This document shows, one piece after another, positions 27,765 to 36,194 of a stretch of 64,000 bases of DNA. Numbering within the stretch: the first letter of the stretch is position 1; every line of letters starts with the position of its first letter. This DNA comes from Maritalea mobilis (GTDB lineage: Bacteria > Pseudomonadota > Alphaproteobacteria > Rhizobiales > Devosiaceae). The stretch lies in the NCBI RefSeq assembly GCF_004363175.1, contig NZ_SNYR01000002.1, positions 620,001-684,000 of the forward strand. Direction: 5' to 3'. The translations under genes were made by a program, and so were the position numbers. Below the pieces are notes generated by a model. The model saw only the letters and a list, made by a program, of their open reading frames with translations. It was not told where the DNA came from and did no database searches.

Positions 27765-28829
27765 TTACGCAGCGTCACGTTTCGCTTCCAGCGCATGAAT
27801 GAGCTTAGACGCAATGGCTTCAATTTTCGCTTCTTCTTCAACGGCACCAATGTTTTTGGCTGCGCCAGGCATGCCATAAATCAAAGCAGAAGCTTGTGAT
27901 TGACCAATGGTATAGGCACCTGCTTTACGCATTTCCAAAAGGCCATTGGCCCCATCTTTACCCATGCCGGTCAAAATGGCACCCACCGCATAAGCACCAA
28001 CTTGTTGCGCCACTGAACTGAACAACACATCCACAGATGGGCGGTGACCAGACACCACTTCATCCGCGCCGATGCGGCATTTCAACTGGCCCGAACTATA
28101 TTCAACCCGCAAGTGAGAACCACCTGGCGCAATATAGGCATGGCCTGGCTTTACAATTTCACGGTCTTTCGCTTCCACAACGGTGAGGCCGCTCACCTCG
28201 TTCAAGCGGGCGGCAAAGCGCTCGGTAAATCCAGGCGGCATATGCTGGGCAATCACCACTGGCGGACAATCTTTCGGCAAGCCGGACAACAAGGTTTTGA
28301 TGGCTTCCACGCCGCCGGTTGACGCACCAATGGCGATCAAGGCTTTGCGGGAAGAATTGACTTTTGCAGGCACCTGTGCCCGCGCAACTGGTTTGCCCGC
28401 AGCAGGTTGGCGCGCCATAGCCTGGCCCCGCACGTCAGAGTGAGAGGCAGCAATAACTTTTTCGCGCACTTCGCGACCAAATTGTTCCAAACCACCTTCA
28501 AGATCATGCCCCGGCTTGGCCACAAAATCGACGGCACCCAATTCAAGCGCCAGCAAGGTTTCTTGCGCGCCTTTTTGGGTGAGTGTTGAAATCATCACCA
28601 CAGGCGTTGGACGCAAGCGCATGATTTTTTCTAAGAAGGCCAGCCCGTTCATATTGGGCATTTCGATATCCAGCGTCACCACATCTGGATTAAGTGTTTT
28701 GATTTTGCCCCGCGCATCCATGGGATCACATGCGGTGCCTACCACATGGATGTTAGGATCCTCGCTCAGCAATGTTTGCAACACACTGCGAATAAGGGCG
28801 GAATCGTCAACGATTAGTACTTTGATCAT
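27765..28829 (-). CDS. cheB: Chemotaxis protein-glutamate methylesterase/deamidase CheB
   Basis: 354 residues. Receiver domain (VDDSALIR, phosphoacceptor in VVTLDIEMPNMNG) joined to the methylesterase domain, whose catalytic Ser, His and Asp are in GASTGGVEA, AQHMPPGFTERFA and TGMGKDGANG. Removes methyl groups from receptors, countering CheR. Start overlaps the cheR stop by four bases (ATGA). Confidence 0.96.
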   Translation of the reverse strand: MIKVLIVDDSALIRSVLQTLLSEDPNIHVVGTACDPMDARGKIKTLNPDVVTLDIEMPNMNGLAFLEKIMRLRPTPVVMISTLTQKGAQETLLALELGAVDFVAKPGHDLEGGLEQFGREVREKVIAASHSDVRGQAMARQPAAGKPVARAQVPAKVNSSRKALIAIGASTGGVEAIKTLLSGLPKDCPPVVIAQHMPPGFTERFAARLNEVSGLTVVEAKDREIVKPGHAYIAPGGSHLRVEYSSGQLKCRIGADEVVSGHRPSVDVLFSSVAQQVGAYAVGAILTGMGKDGANGLLEMRKAGAYTIGQSQASALIYGMPGAAKNIGAVEEEAKIEAIASKLIHALEAKRDAA

Positions 28830-29677
28830 GCTGCGCTCCGAGAAGCCGGTTCGGATTTCGGTTTATAAATGGTTTTGCCGACAAGCTTGAATTTCTCAGA
28901 TACGGAATTCAAATTTTCTGAATGGCCGATATAGAGATAGCCATGAGGCGCCAACAGTTCGCCCATGCGGGTGAACATGCGCTCTTGCGTAGGCTTGTTG
29001 AAATAGATCGCGACATTGCGGCAGAAGATGGCATCGAATGGGCCTTTCATCGGCCAATCATGCATCAAATTCAACGGCTTGAACGCAATAGCTCTGCGAA
29101 TGAAATCTGGAATTTGCACATCGCCATTGCCTAGCGGTTCGAAAAATTTCGATCGCTCTGGGCTAAGGCCTGCCAAGTCATTTTCTTTATAGATGCCTGT
29201 TTGGGCGCGGCGCACCACGTCGGTATCAATGTCTGTCGCCAAAATGCGCATATCCCAGCTTTTCAACTGCGGATAGGCATTATAAAGCGCCATGGCAATG
29301 GTGTATGGTTCCTGCCCGGTTGAGCAACCTGCTGACCAAAACCGCAAACGCTTGCTGGCTTTGATTTTCGGGTCTTCCAGCAATTGGCCAACATGTTCCA
29401 CCAAATGATCAAAGTGATGATCTTCACGATAGAACCGGGTCAAATTGGTGGTGAGTGCATTGATGAACTCTTGAATGTCATCGGGCGATGCATTGCGATC
29501 AAGAAAATCAATATAATCTGAAAAGGTACTGAGATTGAGTTTTCGCACGATCTTGGACAGACGTGACACAACAAGCGTGCGTTTCGCATCGCTCATTGAA
29601 ATGCCCGCAAGCTTATAAACTTTATTTCTTACCGCTTCAAATTCGCGATCTGACAAAGAGATCTCACCATTATCCAT
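28826..29677 (-). CDS. cheR: Chemotaxis protein methyltransferase CheR
   Basis: 283 residues from MDNGEISL; an upstream in-frame ATG adds 31 residues unlike the family. N-terminal helical domain (TRFYREDHHFDHL) and SAM-binding domain with FWSAGCSTGQEPYTIAM. Methylates receptor glutamates; the receptor encoded downstream carries a C-terminal tether for it. Starts a cheR-cheB-cheY transcript separate from cheD, which ends in its own terminator. Confidence 0.95.
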   Translation of the reverse strand: MDNGEISLSDREFEAVRNKVYKLAGISMSDAKRTLVVSRLSKIVRKLNLSTFSDYIDFLDRNASPDDIQEFINALTTNLTRFYREDHHFDHLVEHVGQLLEDPKIKASKRLRFWSAGCSTGQEPYTIAMALYNAYPQLKSWDMRILATDIDTDVVRRAQTGIYKENDLAGLSPERSKFFEPLGNGDVQIPDFIRRAIAFKPLNLMHDWPMKGPFDAIFCRNVAIYFNKPTQERMFTRMGELLAPHGYLYIGHSENLNSVSEKFKLVGKTIYKPKSEPASRSAA

Positions 29678-30007
29678 ACTGGTCTCAGCCTCGTTTCCCC
29701 TGATTTCGCTTCTAATGAAGCAAAACAGCCCGTTCACTGGTGGTCTGCCGTTGCTGGCAAACGTTTTCACAATGATTATGGCGGATCACACCCTTAAATT
29801 TAGTAAATGCTTACACACCAGCAATTGCGACCATGAACGGTTAAGAAAATGACGGGGAATTACCAGTTTTTGCCCTCATTATTCCTTATTCAAAGGTAAA
29901 TAATATTGGTTAATAACTGGTTTTGACTGAGACGATTACAAGAAAAAAGGCGCGTTGAACACGCGCCCCATATTTCCAGTTTCTGGCCCGTTTGAAGGCC
30001 GTCGATT
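29678..30007. other. cheD-cheR intergenic region
   Basis: 330 bases. It holds the cheD terminator (29943-29967) and presumably the cheR promoter. Two TTAACC words on the minus strand (29913-29908 and 29844-29839) resemble CtrA half-sites. No gene seen. Confidence 0.5.
29943..29967 (-). terminator. cheD terminator
   Basis: Stem GGCGCGT (29949-29955) / ACGCGCC (29961-29967), loop TGAAC, then six T on the minus strand. Confidence 0.85.
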
Positions 30008-30589
30008 TTAGAACAATTCGATATCGTCGTGTTCCACTGCTGGCTTGTTGGCCTTGGAAATTTCTTCCTTGATCAGTGAATCGTTGATCGAGCTATCGAG
30101 GTGTTTCACAAACACTTTGCCCGCCACTGGCTGGAACACAACGCGACGCGCATAGGTGCCGCCCAAATCTTCCGCAGCAGCTTTATATCCCTCTGCCGCC
30201 AAAAAGCCGCGCACAAAGGCTGCGTTTTTCGCGCCGACATCGTCCATCTTCTGGTTGATGTTGCCGCCACCAAATACTTTAATTTCAAGCTGGTCACGAC
30301 GACCACAACCTTGAGTGAGCACTTTGTTGATTAGCTCTTCCATCGCGTAGGCACCATAACGAGCGCTTTCGCCATATCTGTCGCGAGAACTATCGGACTG
30401 AACGCCCAACAAAAAGTGGTTCATGCCGCCCACACCGGTCACCTTATCGCGGATACACGCGGCAACACATGAGCCCAACACTGTTGAGAACGCGACATTC
30501 GCGTCTTTAGTGACATGGCAGTCACCCTGATGCACCTGTTGGGTTGAGCCTGCGGGTATATCTCTTGGCGATCTTGCGCTTGGGTTCAC
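30008..30589 (-). CDS. cheD: Chemoreceptor glutamine deamidase CheD, with DDIELF tail
   Basis: 193 residues from a GTG that has CAGGTGAG 4 bases upstream; GTG at 30598 and an ATG at 30670 are also in frame, so the start is uncertain. The catalytic cysteine is in VLGSCVAACIRD, followed by GVGGMNHFLLG and the histidine/threonine region. CheD deamidates receptor glutamines. The protein ends HDDIELF; the same six residues DDIELF end the divergently encoded CheZ-like protein. Single-gene transcript with its own terminator. Confidence 0.9.
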   Translation of the reverse strand: MNPSARSPRDIPAGSTQQVHQGDCHVTKDANVAFSTVLGSCVAACIRDKVTGVGGMNHFLLGVQSDSSRDRYGESARYGAYAMEELINKVLTQGCGRRDQLEIKVFGGGNINQKMDDVGAKNAAFVRGFLAAEGYKAAAEDLGGTYARRVVFQPVAGKVFVKHLDSSINDSLIKEEISKANKPAVEHDDIELF

Positions 30590-30635
30590 TACACTCACCT
30601 GAAATAGTCGTTTTCCCAAATCTACACTTGAAATT

Positions 30636-30718
30636 GTTAGTGAACTGCTAACCAAAACCAAAACTTGCAAGTTTTTTTGATTGTTATTGAAAGCGTTGGT
30701 TAGGAAATGCGGGTTAGG
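30636..30718. promoter_or_regulatory. Dyads and direct repeats between cheD and the CheZ-like gene
   Basis: Seen in the 159-base divergent region: GTTAG-N7-CTAAC (30636-30652), the perfect palindrome AAACTTGCAAGTTT (30661-30674), and two GGTTAGG words 14 bases apart (30698-30704, 30712-30718). Candidate sites for a regulator of both genes. Confidence 0.4.
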
Positions 30719-30748
30719 CTGAACTTCTATTTAATCGGGGGATAGCGT

Positions 30749-31099
30749 ATGTCCTTGGCAAAACTGGCCATTGAATTGGAAGAAACAGCCCGCCAAACAG
30801 CGGAAATGGTGGACCGGGTGAACGACGGCTTAGCCGTTTTGATGGATGAGGCCATGGGTTGCAAAATTGCACGCGAAGAGGCCATTCGGAAAATTATTGT
30901 TGGCTTGCAAATGCAAGACCGCATTCAGCAGCGTTGCGATAATATGGCAGGTGCCGCGCGGCGCATGGCTGAAATGGTTGAAATTGCTGACCGGGTGGAA
31001 GCAGAGGATGTTTGGGCTGGCCTAACTTTGGACGAGTTGCGCAAGCCGAACCTTTCTGGCGTCGCCCAGCGCAATAATGATGACATTGAGTTGTTCTAA
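30749..31099 (+). CDS. Minimal CheZ-like chemotaxis phosphatase (CheT-like), with DDIELF tail
   Basis: 116 residues, nearly all helical, with GGGGGA before the ATG. The segment GLQMQDRIQQRCDNM has Asp57 and Gln61 in the D-x-x-x-Q spacing of the CheZ active site, where E. coli reads FQDLTGQVIKRM. The last six residues DDIELF resemble the CheY-binding C-terminal peptide of CheZ (an acidic pair followed by hydrophobic residues and a final Phe). About half the length of E. coli CheZ (214 residues). Rhizobial che operons have a small gene, cheT, beside cheD, and this is in that place, but here it lies on the opposite strand between cheD and cheW. A CheY~P phosphatase is the likely role, not proven. 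Confidence 0.7.
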   Translation: MSLAKLAIELEETARQTAEMVDRVNDGLAVLMDEAMGCKIAREEAIRKIIVGLQMQDRIQQRCDNMAGAARRMAEMVEIADRVEAEDVWAGLTLDELRKPNLSGVAQRNNDDIELF

Positions 31100-31123
31100 G
31101 CAAACAACTCAAAAAACCAAATA

Positions 31124-31159
31124 AAGAAAAAGCCCGGCAAATTTGCCGGGCTTTTTCTT
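31124..31159. terminator. Bidirectional terminator between the CheZ-like gene and cheW
   Basis: A perfect 36-base palindrome, with GCCCGGCAAATTTGCCGGGC at the centre flanked by AAGAAAAA and TTTTTCTT. Serves both convergent genes. Confidence 0.92.
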
Positions 31160-31190
31160 ATTCAACTATCAGAACTGTTGGGTTGGGAAC

Positions 31191-31670
31191 TTAGGCTTCT
31201 TCGCCAGTGCTGCCCACAACAGTATCCAAATCGATCAGACCCACCATGCGGTTATCATGTGTGATGATACCGTTCAGCAATTCTGCATCCATGTTTTCGC
31301 CTTCCGGCACATTGTGGATGTCATCACGCTGGATGGTCAAAATATCAGACACAGCATCAACCAGAATGCCGATCCATTTGTCGCCGACGGCCAACACAAC
31401 CACCACATGGTTTTTGGTGGCTTCTGTTTTGCCTTCACCAAAGCGGGCGCGCAAATCAAAGATCGGTACGATTGTTCCGCGCAAATTGATTACGCCGCGT
31501 ACATATTCGCGTGTGTTTGGCAAAGGTGTTGCCCCGTTCCATGCCCGGATTTCGCGCACGGTGGTGATTTCCACACCATATACCTGCTCGCCAATTGAAA
31601 AGGCGATCAGTTGAATTGAGTTCGCACCACCAGGCTCATGGCCGTTTTCGCTGACTTCAATTGCTTCCAT
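31191..31670 (-). CDS. cheW: Chemotaxis coupling protein CheW
   Basis: 159 residues. Single CheW domain (LIAFSIGEQVYGVEI, VRGVINLRGTIVPIFDLR, GILVDAVSDIL) that links receptors to CheA. Follows cheA by 21 bases as the last gene of STAS-cheY-cheA-cheW and ends before the strong terminator at 31124. Confidence 0.95.
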   Translation of the reverse strand: MEAIEVSENGHEPGGANSIQLIAFSIGEQVYGVEITTVREIRAWNGATPLPNTREYVRGVINLRGTIVPIFDLRARFGEGKTEATKNHVVVVLAVGDKWIGILVDAVSDILTIQRDDIHNVPEGENMDAELLNGIITHDNRMVGLIDLDTVVGSTGEEA

Positions 31671-31691
31671 ATTCAGTCTCCATTTGTGCCG

Positions 31692-34256
31692 TTAGGCGGC
31701 GTTGCGATGATTAGAGCCTTTGAGACCCTGAACATCGACAATCAACGCAACTTGGCCATCACCAAGGATTGTACCACCAGCAATGCCATCAATACGTTCA
31801 TAGTTTTCCTCTAAACTCTTAATAACTACTTGCTGCTGTCCAATAATTTCATCTACTACTAACGCAATCTTACTAGAACCGTCGGCTTCACACAGAACCA
31901 CAAAGCGATCTTGTTCGGCTGCTGTGGTGTGCATTGAGAATCTTGTTGCCAAATCAGCAACTTGCACATACTCGCCGCGGATAGAGAGCAAGCGCGCGCC
32001 GCTTGGCGTTTTGCCGAAGTCTGCTTTACCCGCTTGGATTGTTTCAACGATTGAAGAGAGCGGCACCACATATGGGCACCCTGCAACGCTGACCAACATC
32101 ACATCCAACACCGCCAAAGTTAACGGCAAACGCAAGGTCATGCGGGTGCCGCGACCCGGATTTGACCGCACATGAACCGAGCCGCCAATCTTTTTAATGT
32201 TGGAGAGCACCACATCCATGCCCACGCCACGGCCTGAAATGTCAGACACTTCAGTTGCGGTTGAGAAGCCAGGTGCAAAAATCAAATTGTCGATCTGCTC
32301 ATCAGAAGGTGTTTGATCTGGAGGCACCACGCCACGTTCTTTGGCGATCGCCAAAACACGTTCACGGTTGATGCCCGCACCATCATCTTCAACGATGATT
32401 AAAATATTGCCACCTGCTTGTTCCGCAGAAAGGCGAATGGTGCCCTGCTCCGGCTTGCCCAAGGCAGCGCGTTTTTCTACAGATTCAACGCCGTGGTCCG
32501 CAGAGTTGCGGATCATGTGCGTGAGTGGATCAGACAATTGTTCAATAACAGTTTTGTCGATCTCAGTTTGCTCGCCCACCATCTCAAGCTTGATCTTCTT
32601 GCCGGTTTTTGAGGCAAGTTCACGCACAAGACGCGGCATACGCGAGAATACAGATTTCACTGGCTGCGCGCGGATGGCCATAACGCTATCCTGCAAGCCA
32701 CGGGTGGTTTGCGCCAGCACTTCAATGCCGCGCACCAATTCTTGATATTTCTCGCGAAGCGTTTCGTCCATCTGCTGGGTGAGCATGGACTGAGTGATCA
32801 CCAATTCGCCGACCATATTCACAACGCGGTCCACCTTATCCAAATCCACGCGAATGGATTGGACTGGCGCTTTTTCAGGCGCTTTCGGTGCGGCAGGCTT
32901 TGGCGTAGCAGCGGCGGCAGGTGCCGGGGCTGTAGCAGGGGTTGGCGCTGGGGCTGGTGCTTTTTCTTTCTCCGCATCCAAAAGTGCGGTCAGAGATGCA
33001 TCGGCAGCTGCCTCTTCCTCTTCGCTCACCACTTCTGCGCTTGCTTCTGGCGCTGATGGTTGTTCGGCCGGCGCTTCCACTGGAGCTTCAATCTCAGGGG
33101 CACTAGCTTCCGTGGTGGCAGGAGCTTCTGGCTCATCAGCCGCATCGCCCAAACCGGAAACGCCCAATTCGCCAGCCAATGCAGCAAAGCTGATGTCGCC
33201 ACCCTCAACGGGTTCATCAACAGCTGGGGTCATTTCTTCTGGCTTTACGACCACTTTGGCGCTGGCGCTGATATCGCCAACCAAGTGGGCTGCTTGTTGT
33301 TCAGAAATGCCGCCTGGCGGTGTGATTTCGATTTCACAGTCGCCTTCCACAAATTCAAATACTTCGCGAATGCGCTCTTCTGTAACGTCGTCGCCTTTAA
33401 GATAGATCGTCCATGCACAATAAGGCTGGAACGGTTCAAAATCTTGCAATGGCGGGATTGGCCGCAGATCGGCGTGCACCACTGTGTCGCCAATGATCGA
33501 CATTTCACGGAACAGCAATAGCGGATCATTTGCACGCTCATAAAGCGCAGGCAGCGGGGTGAACACCACGCGCCAGCAATCGCCATAGGCCATATCTACA
33601 ATGTCGTCTTCTTCATCTTGCTCAGCCATTTCGACTTGCTGATGATCACCTTCAAACACCACATCGGCATTGGCGATTTCTTCGGCCAGCGCTTCTTCAT
33701 CGCTGTCATCAACATCGTCCATCAAAGCTGCATTCAAATCAGCATCCAATGGAGATTCTTCGAATTGATCGCTCTCTTCAGCAGGTTCATCCCCAACACT
33801 GACCATGACGGGGGTAAAATCGATATCAAAATCTTCGGGTTCTTCTTCTGCCCCTGCATCGTCAGCTGCGTCTGGATTGCACAAAGCATCAAACTGGCGT
33901 TTTTCGTCGGCGCCATAATCTGCGCCCAACTCGCGACCTTCTTGTGCAGCGGTTACAAAGTCTGCCACCAAATCGACAGAACGAATGCACAAGGTGGTCA
34001 CATCTTCAGTGAGTTCCACCCGGCCATCGCGCACATAATCAAGCAAAGTTTCGAACGAATGGGCAAAACCAACAAGGCTTTGGAACCCGAATGCGCCAGC
34101 GCCGCCCTTGATGGAGTGAATGGCCCGAAAAACAGCGTTTAGGCGCTCAGTATCCTGATCGCCTTCCTCAATTGCGATAAATTGTTCTTCCAGCTCAATC
34201 AAGAGCTCAGAACATTCATCAAAATACGTCGCTTTAAACTCGTCTAATTCACTCAT
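31692..34256 (-). CDS. cheA: Chemotaxis histidine kinase CheA
   Basis: 854 residues. P1 phosphotransfer domain with His47 in RAIHSIKGGAGAFGF; a very acidic stretch (about 125-220); a P2-like domain (from DCWRVVFTPLPALYE); a long Ala-Pro-Glu linker (about 370-460); P3 dimerisation helices; ATPase blocks MIRNSADHGVE, VEDDGAGIN and GRGVGMDVV; and a C-terminal CheW-like P5. Passes phosphate to CheY and CheB. 29 bases after cheY and 21 before cheW. Confidence 0.96.
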   Translation of the reverse strand: MSELDEFKATYFDECSELLIELEEQFIAIEEGDQDTERLNAVFRAIHSIKGGAGAFGFQSLVGFAHSFETLLDYVRDGRVELTEDVTTLCIRSVDLVADFVTAAQEGRELGADYGADEKRQFDALCNPDAADDAGAEEEPEDFDIDFTPVMVSVGDEPAEESDQFEESPLDADLNAALMDDVDDSDEEALAEEIANADVVFEGDHQQVEMAEQDEEDDIVDMAYGDCWRVVFTPLPALYERANDPLLLFREMSIIGDTVVHADLRPIPPLQDFEPFQPYCAWTIYLKGDDVTEERIREVFEFVEGDCEIEITPPGGISEQQAAHLVGDISASAKVVVKPEEMTPAVDEPVEGGDISFAALAGELGVSGLGDAADEPEAPATTEASAPEIEAPVEAPAEQPSAPEASAEVVSEEEEAAADASLTALLDAEKEKAPAPAPTPATAPAPAAAATPKPAAPKAPEKAPVQSIRVDLDKVDRVVNMVGELVITQSMLTQQMDETLREKYQELVRGIEVLAQTTRGLQDSVMAIRAQPVKSVFSRMPRLVRELASKTGKKIKLEMVGEQTEIDKTVIEQLSDPLTHMIRNSADHGVESVEKRAALGKPEQGTIRLSAEQAGGNILIIVEDDGAGINRERVLAIAKERGVVPPDQTPSDEQIDNLIFAPGFSTATEVSDISGRGVGMDVVLSNIKKIGGSVHVRSNPGRGTRMTLRLPLTLAVLDVMLVSVAGCPYVVPLSSIVETIQAGKADFGKTPSGARLLSIRGEYVQVADLATRFSMHTTAAEQDRFVVLCEADGSSKIALVVDEIIGQQQVVIKSLEENYERIDGIAGGTILGDGQVALIVDVQGLKGSNHRNAA

Positions 34257-34285
34257 GGCCTAACCAGCCCCATTACTATTACTAC

Positions 34286-34645
34286 TTAGTGGCTGACCTT
34301 TTTAATTACGCTCAGCAACTTATCGGGATCAAATGGCTTTACAATCCAACCTGTACCGCCAGCGGCGCGACCCTGATCGCGCTTATCTTGGCTCGTTTCC
34401 GTTGTCAGAATAAGGATTGGTAGGCTCTGAAATTTGCCAGAGGCCCGCACATTCTTGATGAATTCAATGCCGTCCATGACAGGCATATTGATATCTGTGA
34501 TCACCACATCAACGGCTTCTTTTTGCAACACGTCTAGGCCTTCCTGGCCATTTTCGGCTTGCAAAACCTCATACCCGGCGCCAGCAAGCGTGTGCTGAAG
34601 CATGGCGAGGATGGTGCGGGAATCATCAACCGTGAGTACACGCAT
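34286..34645 (-). CDS. cheY: Chemotaxis response regulator CheY
   Basis: 119 residues. Acidic pair D7-D8, phosphoacceptor D51 (VITDINMPVMDG), Thr pair in LILTTETS and lysine in IVKPFD. It sits directly before cheA and after the STAS gene. Second CheY of the cluster. Confidence 0.94.
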   Translation of the reverse strand: MRVLTVDDSRTILAMLQHTLAGAGYEVLQAENGQEGLDVLQKEAVDVVITDINMPVMDGIEFIKNVRASGKFQSLPILILTTETSQDKRDQGRAAGGTGWIVKPFDPDKLLSVIKKVSH

Positions 34646-34652
34646 AAACCGA

Positions 34653-34943
34653 CTATCCTTTCATATATGGTTCAAATGCGCCTTGTAGCCCGAGCGTTGA
34701 GACTGCACTTGAGAAATGTTCGCTAGGCGCGGAGAGCCGCAATTCATAATTATGCTGTCTGGCCGCCTCGCCAGCACTTAGCAGCATAAATAATGCGCTT
34801 GTGGACACGCGTTCTACATTCGAAAGTTCAATCTCTAGACTGCCAGCGTTAAGCGCATCCAGCATCTCTTCGCGCATATTGTCGACAACGCCGGTATCAG
34901 CCACGGCAGGCATTTCAATTGTCTTTAATTGAGCGTCGGCCAT
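34653..34943 (-). CDS. STAS-domain protein at the head of the che operon
   Basis: 96 residues starting MADAQLKTIEMP; GAGAGG lies just before this ATG, and an ATG 10 codons earlier is less well placed. The fold resembles anti-sigma-factor antagonists (SpoIIAA-like): the block LSNVERVSTSALFMLLSAGE carries Ser/Thr at the usual phosphorylation site. Such proteins commonly head alphaproteobacterial che operons; exact role unknown. Seven bases before cheY. Confidence 0.8.
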   Translation of the reverse strand: MADAQLKTIEMPAVADTGVVDNMREEMLDALNAGSLEIELSNVERVSTSALFMLLSAGEAARQHNYELRLSAPSEHFSSAVSTLGLQGAFEPYMKG

Positions 34944-34999
34944 TCTAGCCTCTCCCCCATACACACGATTCAATCCACGCCAGTTTCGCCGCTAACTAT

Positions 35000-35014
35000 T
35001 TAAGATTTCCTAAC
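35000..35014 (+). promoter_or_regulatory. CtrA-like site upstream of the STAS-cheY-cheA-cheW operon
   Basis: TTAA-N7-TAAC, one base off the CtrA pattern TTAA-N7-TTAAC, about 57 bases upstream of the first gene. Weak evidence alone. Confidence 0.25.
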
Positions 35015-35075
35015 CATATGACGATTAGGCAAAATTATTTTTGCGAATCTCTATGAATACTGGTGATGAGCGTGG

Positions 35076-36113
35076 TTAATGGGGCAGTAAAAACGCCAAA
35101 TTTTCGCGCGAGACCTTTGCAATGCTAGCGGGCTGCCAGTTTGGCGCATTGTCTTTATCGACCAATACCGCCCGCACACCTTCTGCAAAATCCGGCTGGC
35201 CCACAATGTAGCGCGCCAACTCGCTTTCCAGCGCAAACTGCTCGCCTACTTCGTTGATCGAGGCAGCGCGCTGAACGAGCAGAAATGATGAAACAAGCGA
35301 TGTGGGACTGCCCGCGACAAGGGCAGCATGTAGCTTTTGCGCCTTTTCGTCATCCGCTTGACCTAAACCATCAATGATTGCTTGCAGATCGGCTTGCTCA
35401 AACAGGGTTTTGTGCTGATCCGCCCATGCGACAAAGGGGGCTTCTGCAGGATTTTGCGCGAGGGCCGAAAGCATCGTCTTCGCCGAGGCAAGTGGGTCTG
35501 TCTCGTCAGCACAGGGGGCTAAAAGCTCAGGGATTTTGTCCCAATCTTTTTCGGCGATCAAAATGTCTGACAGATTGAGCGCCATGGCATCGGCAGGACC
35601 GACTAAGTCCCCCGTCAGCAAAAAGGCGACCCGTTGATGGAACGGCGCAGCCTTGACCAAATGATTGACTGCCACATCAGTGAAAAAGCCGATCGACTTT
35701 TCCGGCATGGCGAAGCGCGCCCCCTCGCGCACGAGGCGCAATTGCGCGTGGCCGGAAAGGCCGATGCCGCCGCCCATCACAATGCCATGCTGCATGGACA
35801 CAATTGGAATGTTCGATTTGGCAATGCGCTGATAAAGGGCATATTCACGGTCGAAGAAGGCGGTTGCGCCGTCGACCCCGTCGGCGAGCAATGCGGACCG
35901 CACTGCCTTTACATCGCCACCAGCACAAAACCCTTTCTCACCTTCGCCTGACAATAGGATGAGGGAGACAGATTGATCTTCTTCCCATTGGGTCAATTGG
36001 GCGGTGATTGCATCAATCATATCCAGATCAAGAGAATTGAGCGCTTTGGGGCGGTTTAGTTTAATCTCACCCAGCTTACCGCGTTGCGCAAAAAGAACTT
36101 TTTGATCTGACAT
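35076..36113 (-). CDS. 3-hydroxyisobutyryl-CoA hydrolase (enoyl-CoA hydratase/isomerase superfamily)
   Basis: 345 residues from MSDQKVLF; a start 26 codons upstream has a Lys/His-rich lead unlike the family. Crotonase fold with FCAGGDVKAV and MGGGIGLSGHAQLRLVREGA, then FAMPEKSIGFFTDVA. The FAMPE-IG-F-DV pattern and length of about 345 match 3-hydroxyisobutyryl-CoA hydrolases of valine breakdown rather than the shorter (about 260) hydratases. Divergent from the flavin oxidase gene; no other valine genes nearby. Confidence 0.85.
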   Translation of the reverse strand: MSDQKVLFAQRGKLGEIKLNRPKALNSLDLDMIDAITAQLTQWEEDQSVSLILLSGEGEKGFCAGGDVKAVRSALLADGVDGATAFFDREYALYQRIAKSNIPIVSMQHGIVMGGGIGLSGHAQLRLVREGARFAMPEKSIGFFTDVAVNHLVKAAPFHQRVAFLLTGDLVGPADAMALNLSDILIAEKDWDKIPELLAPCADETDPLASAKTMLSALAQNPAEAPFVAWADQHKTLFEQADLQAIIDGLGQADDEKAQKLHAALVAGSPTSLVSSFLLVQRAASINEVGEQFALESELARYIVGQPDFAEGVRAVLVDKDNAPNWQPASIAKVSRENLAFLLPH

Positions 36114-36194
36114 ATGGTTTTTACCTTTTTTAGCTTTGATGTTGCGCCTAACATGATGCTTGTTATGCAAGCAGCTTATTGAGGATGTCAAAAT

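Noticed and set aside
32794-33405. Plus-strand frame of 203 codons, Ala/Ser-rich
   Set aside because: Antisense to the Ala-Pro-Glu linker of cheA; low complexity mirrors the linker.
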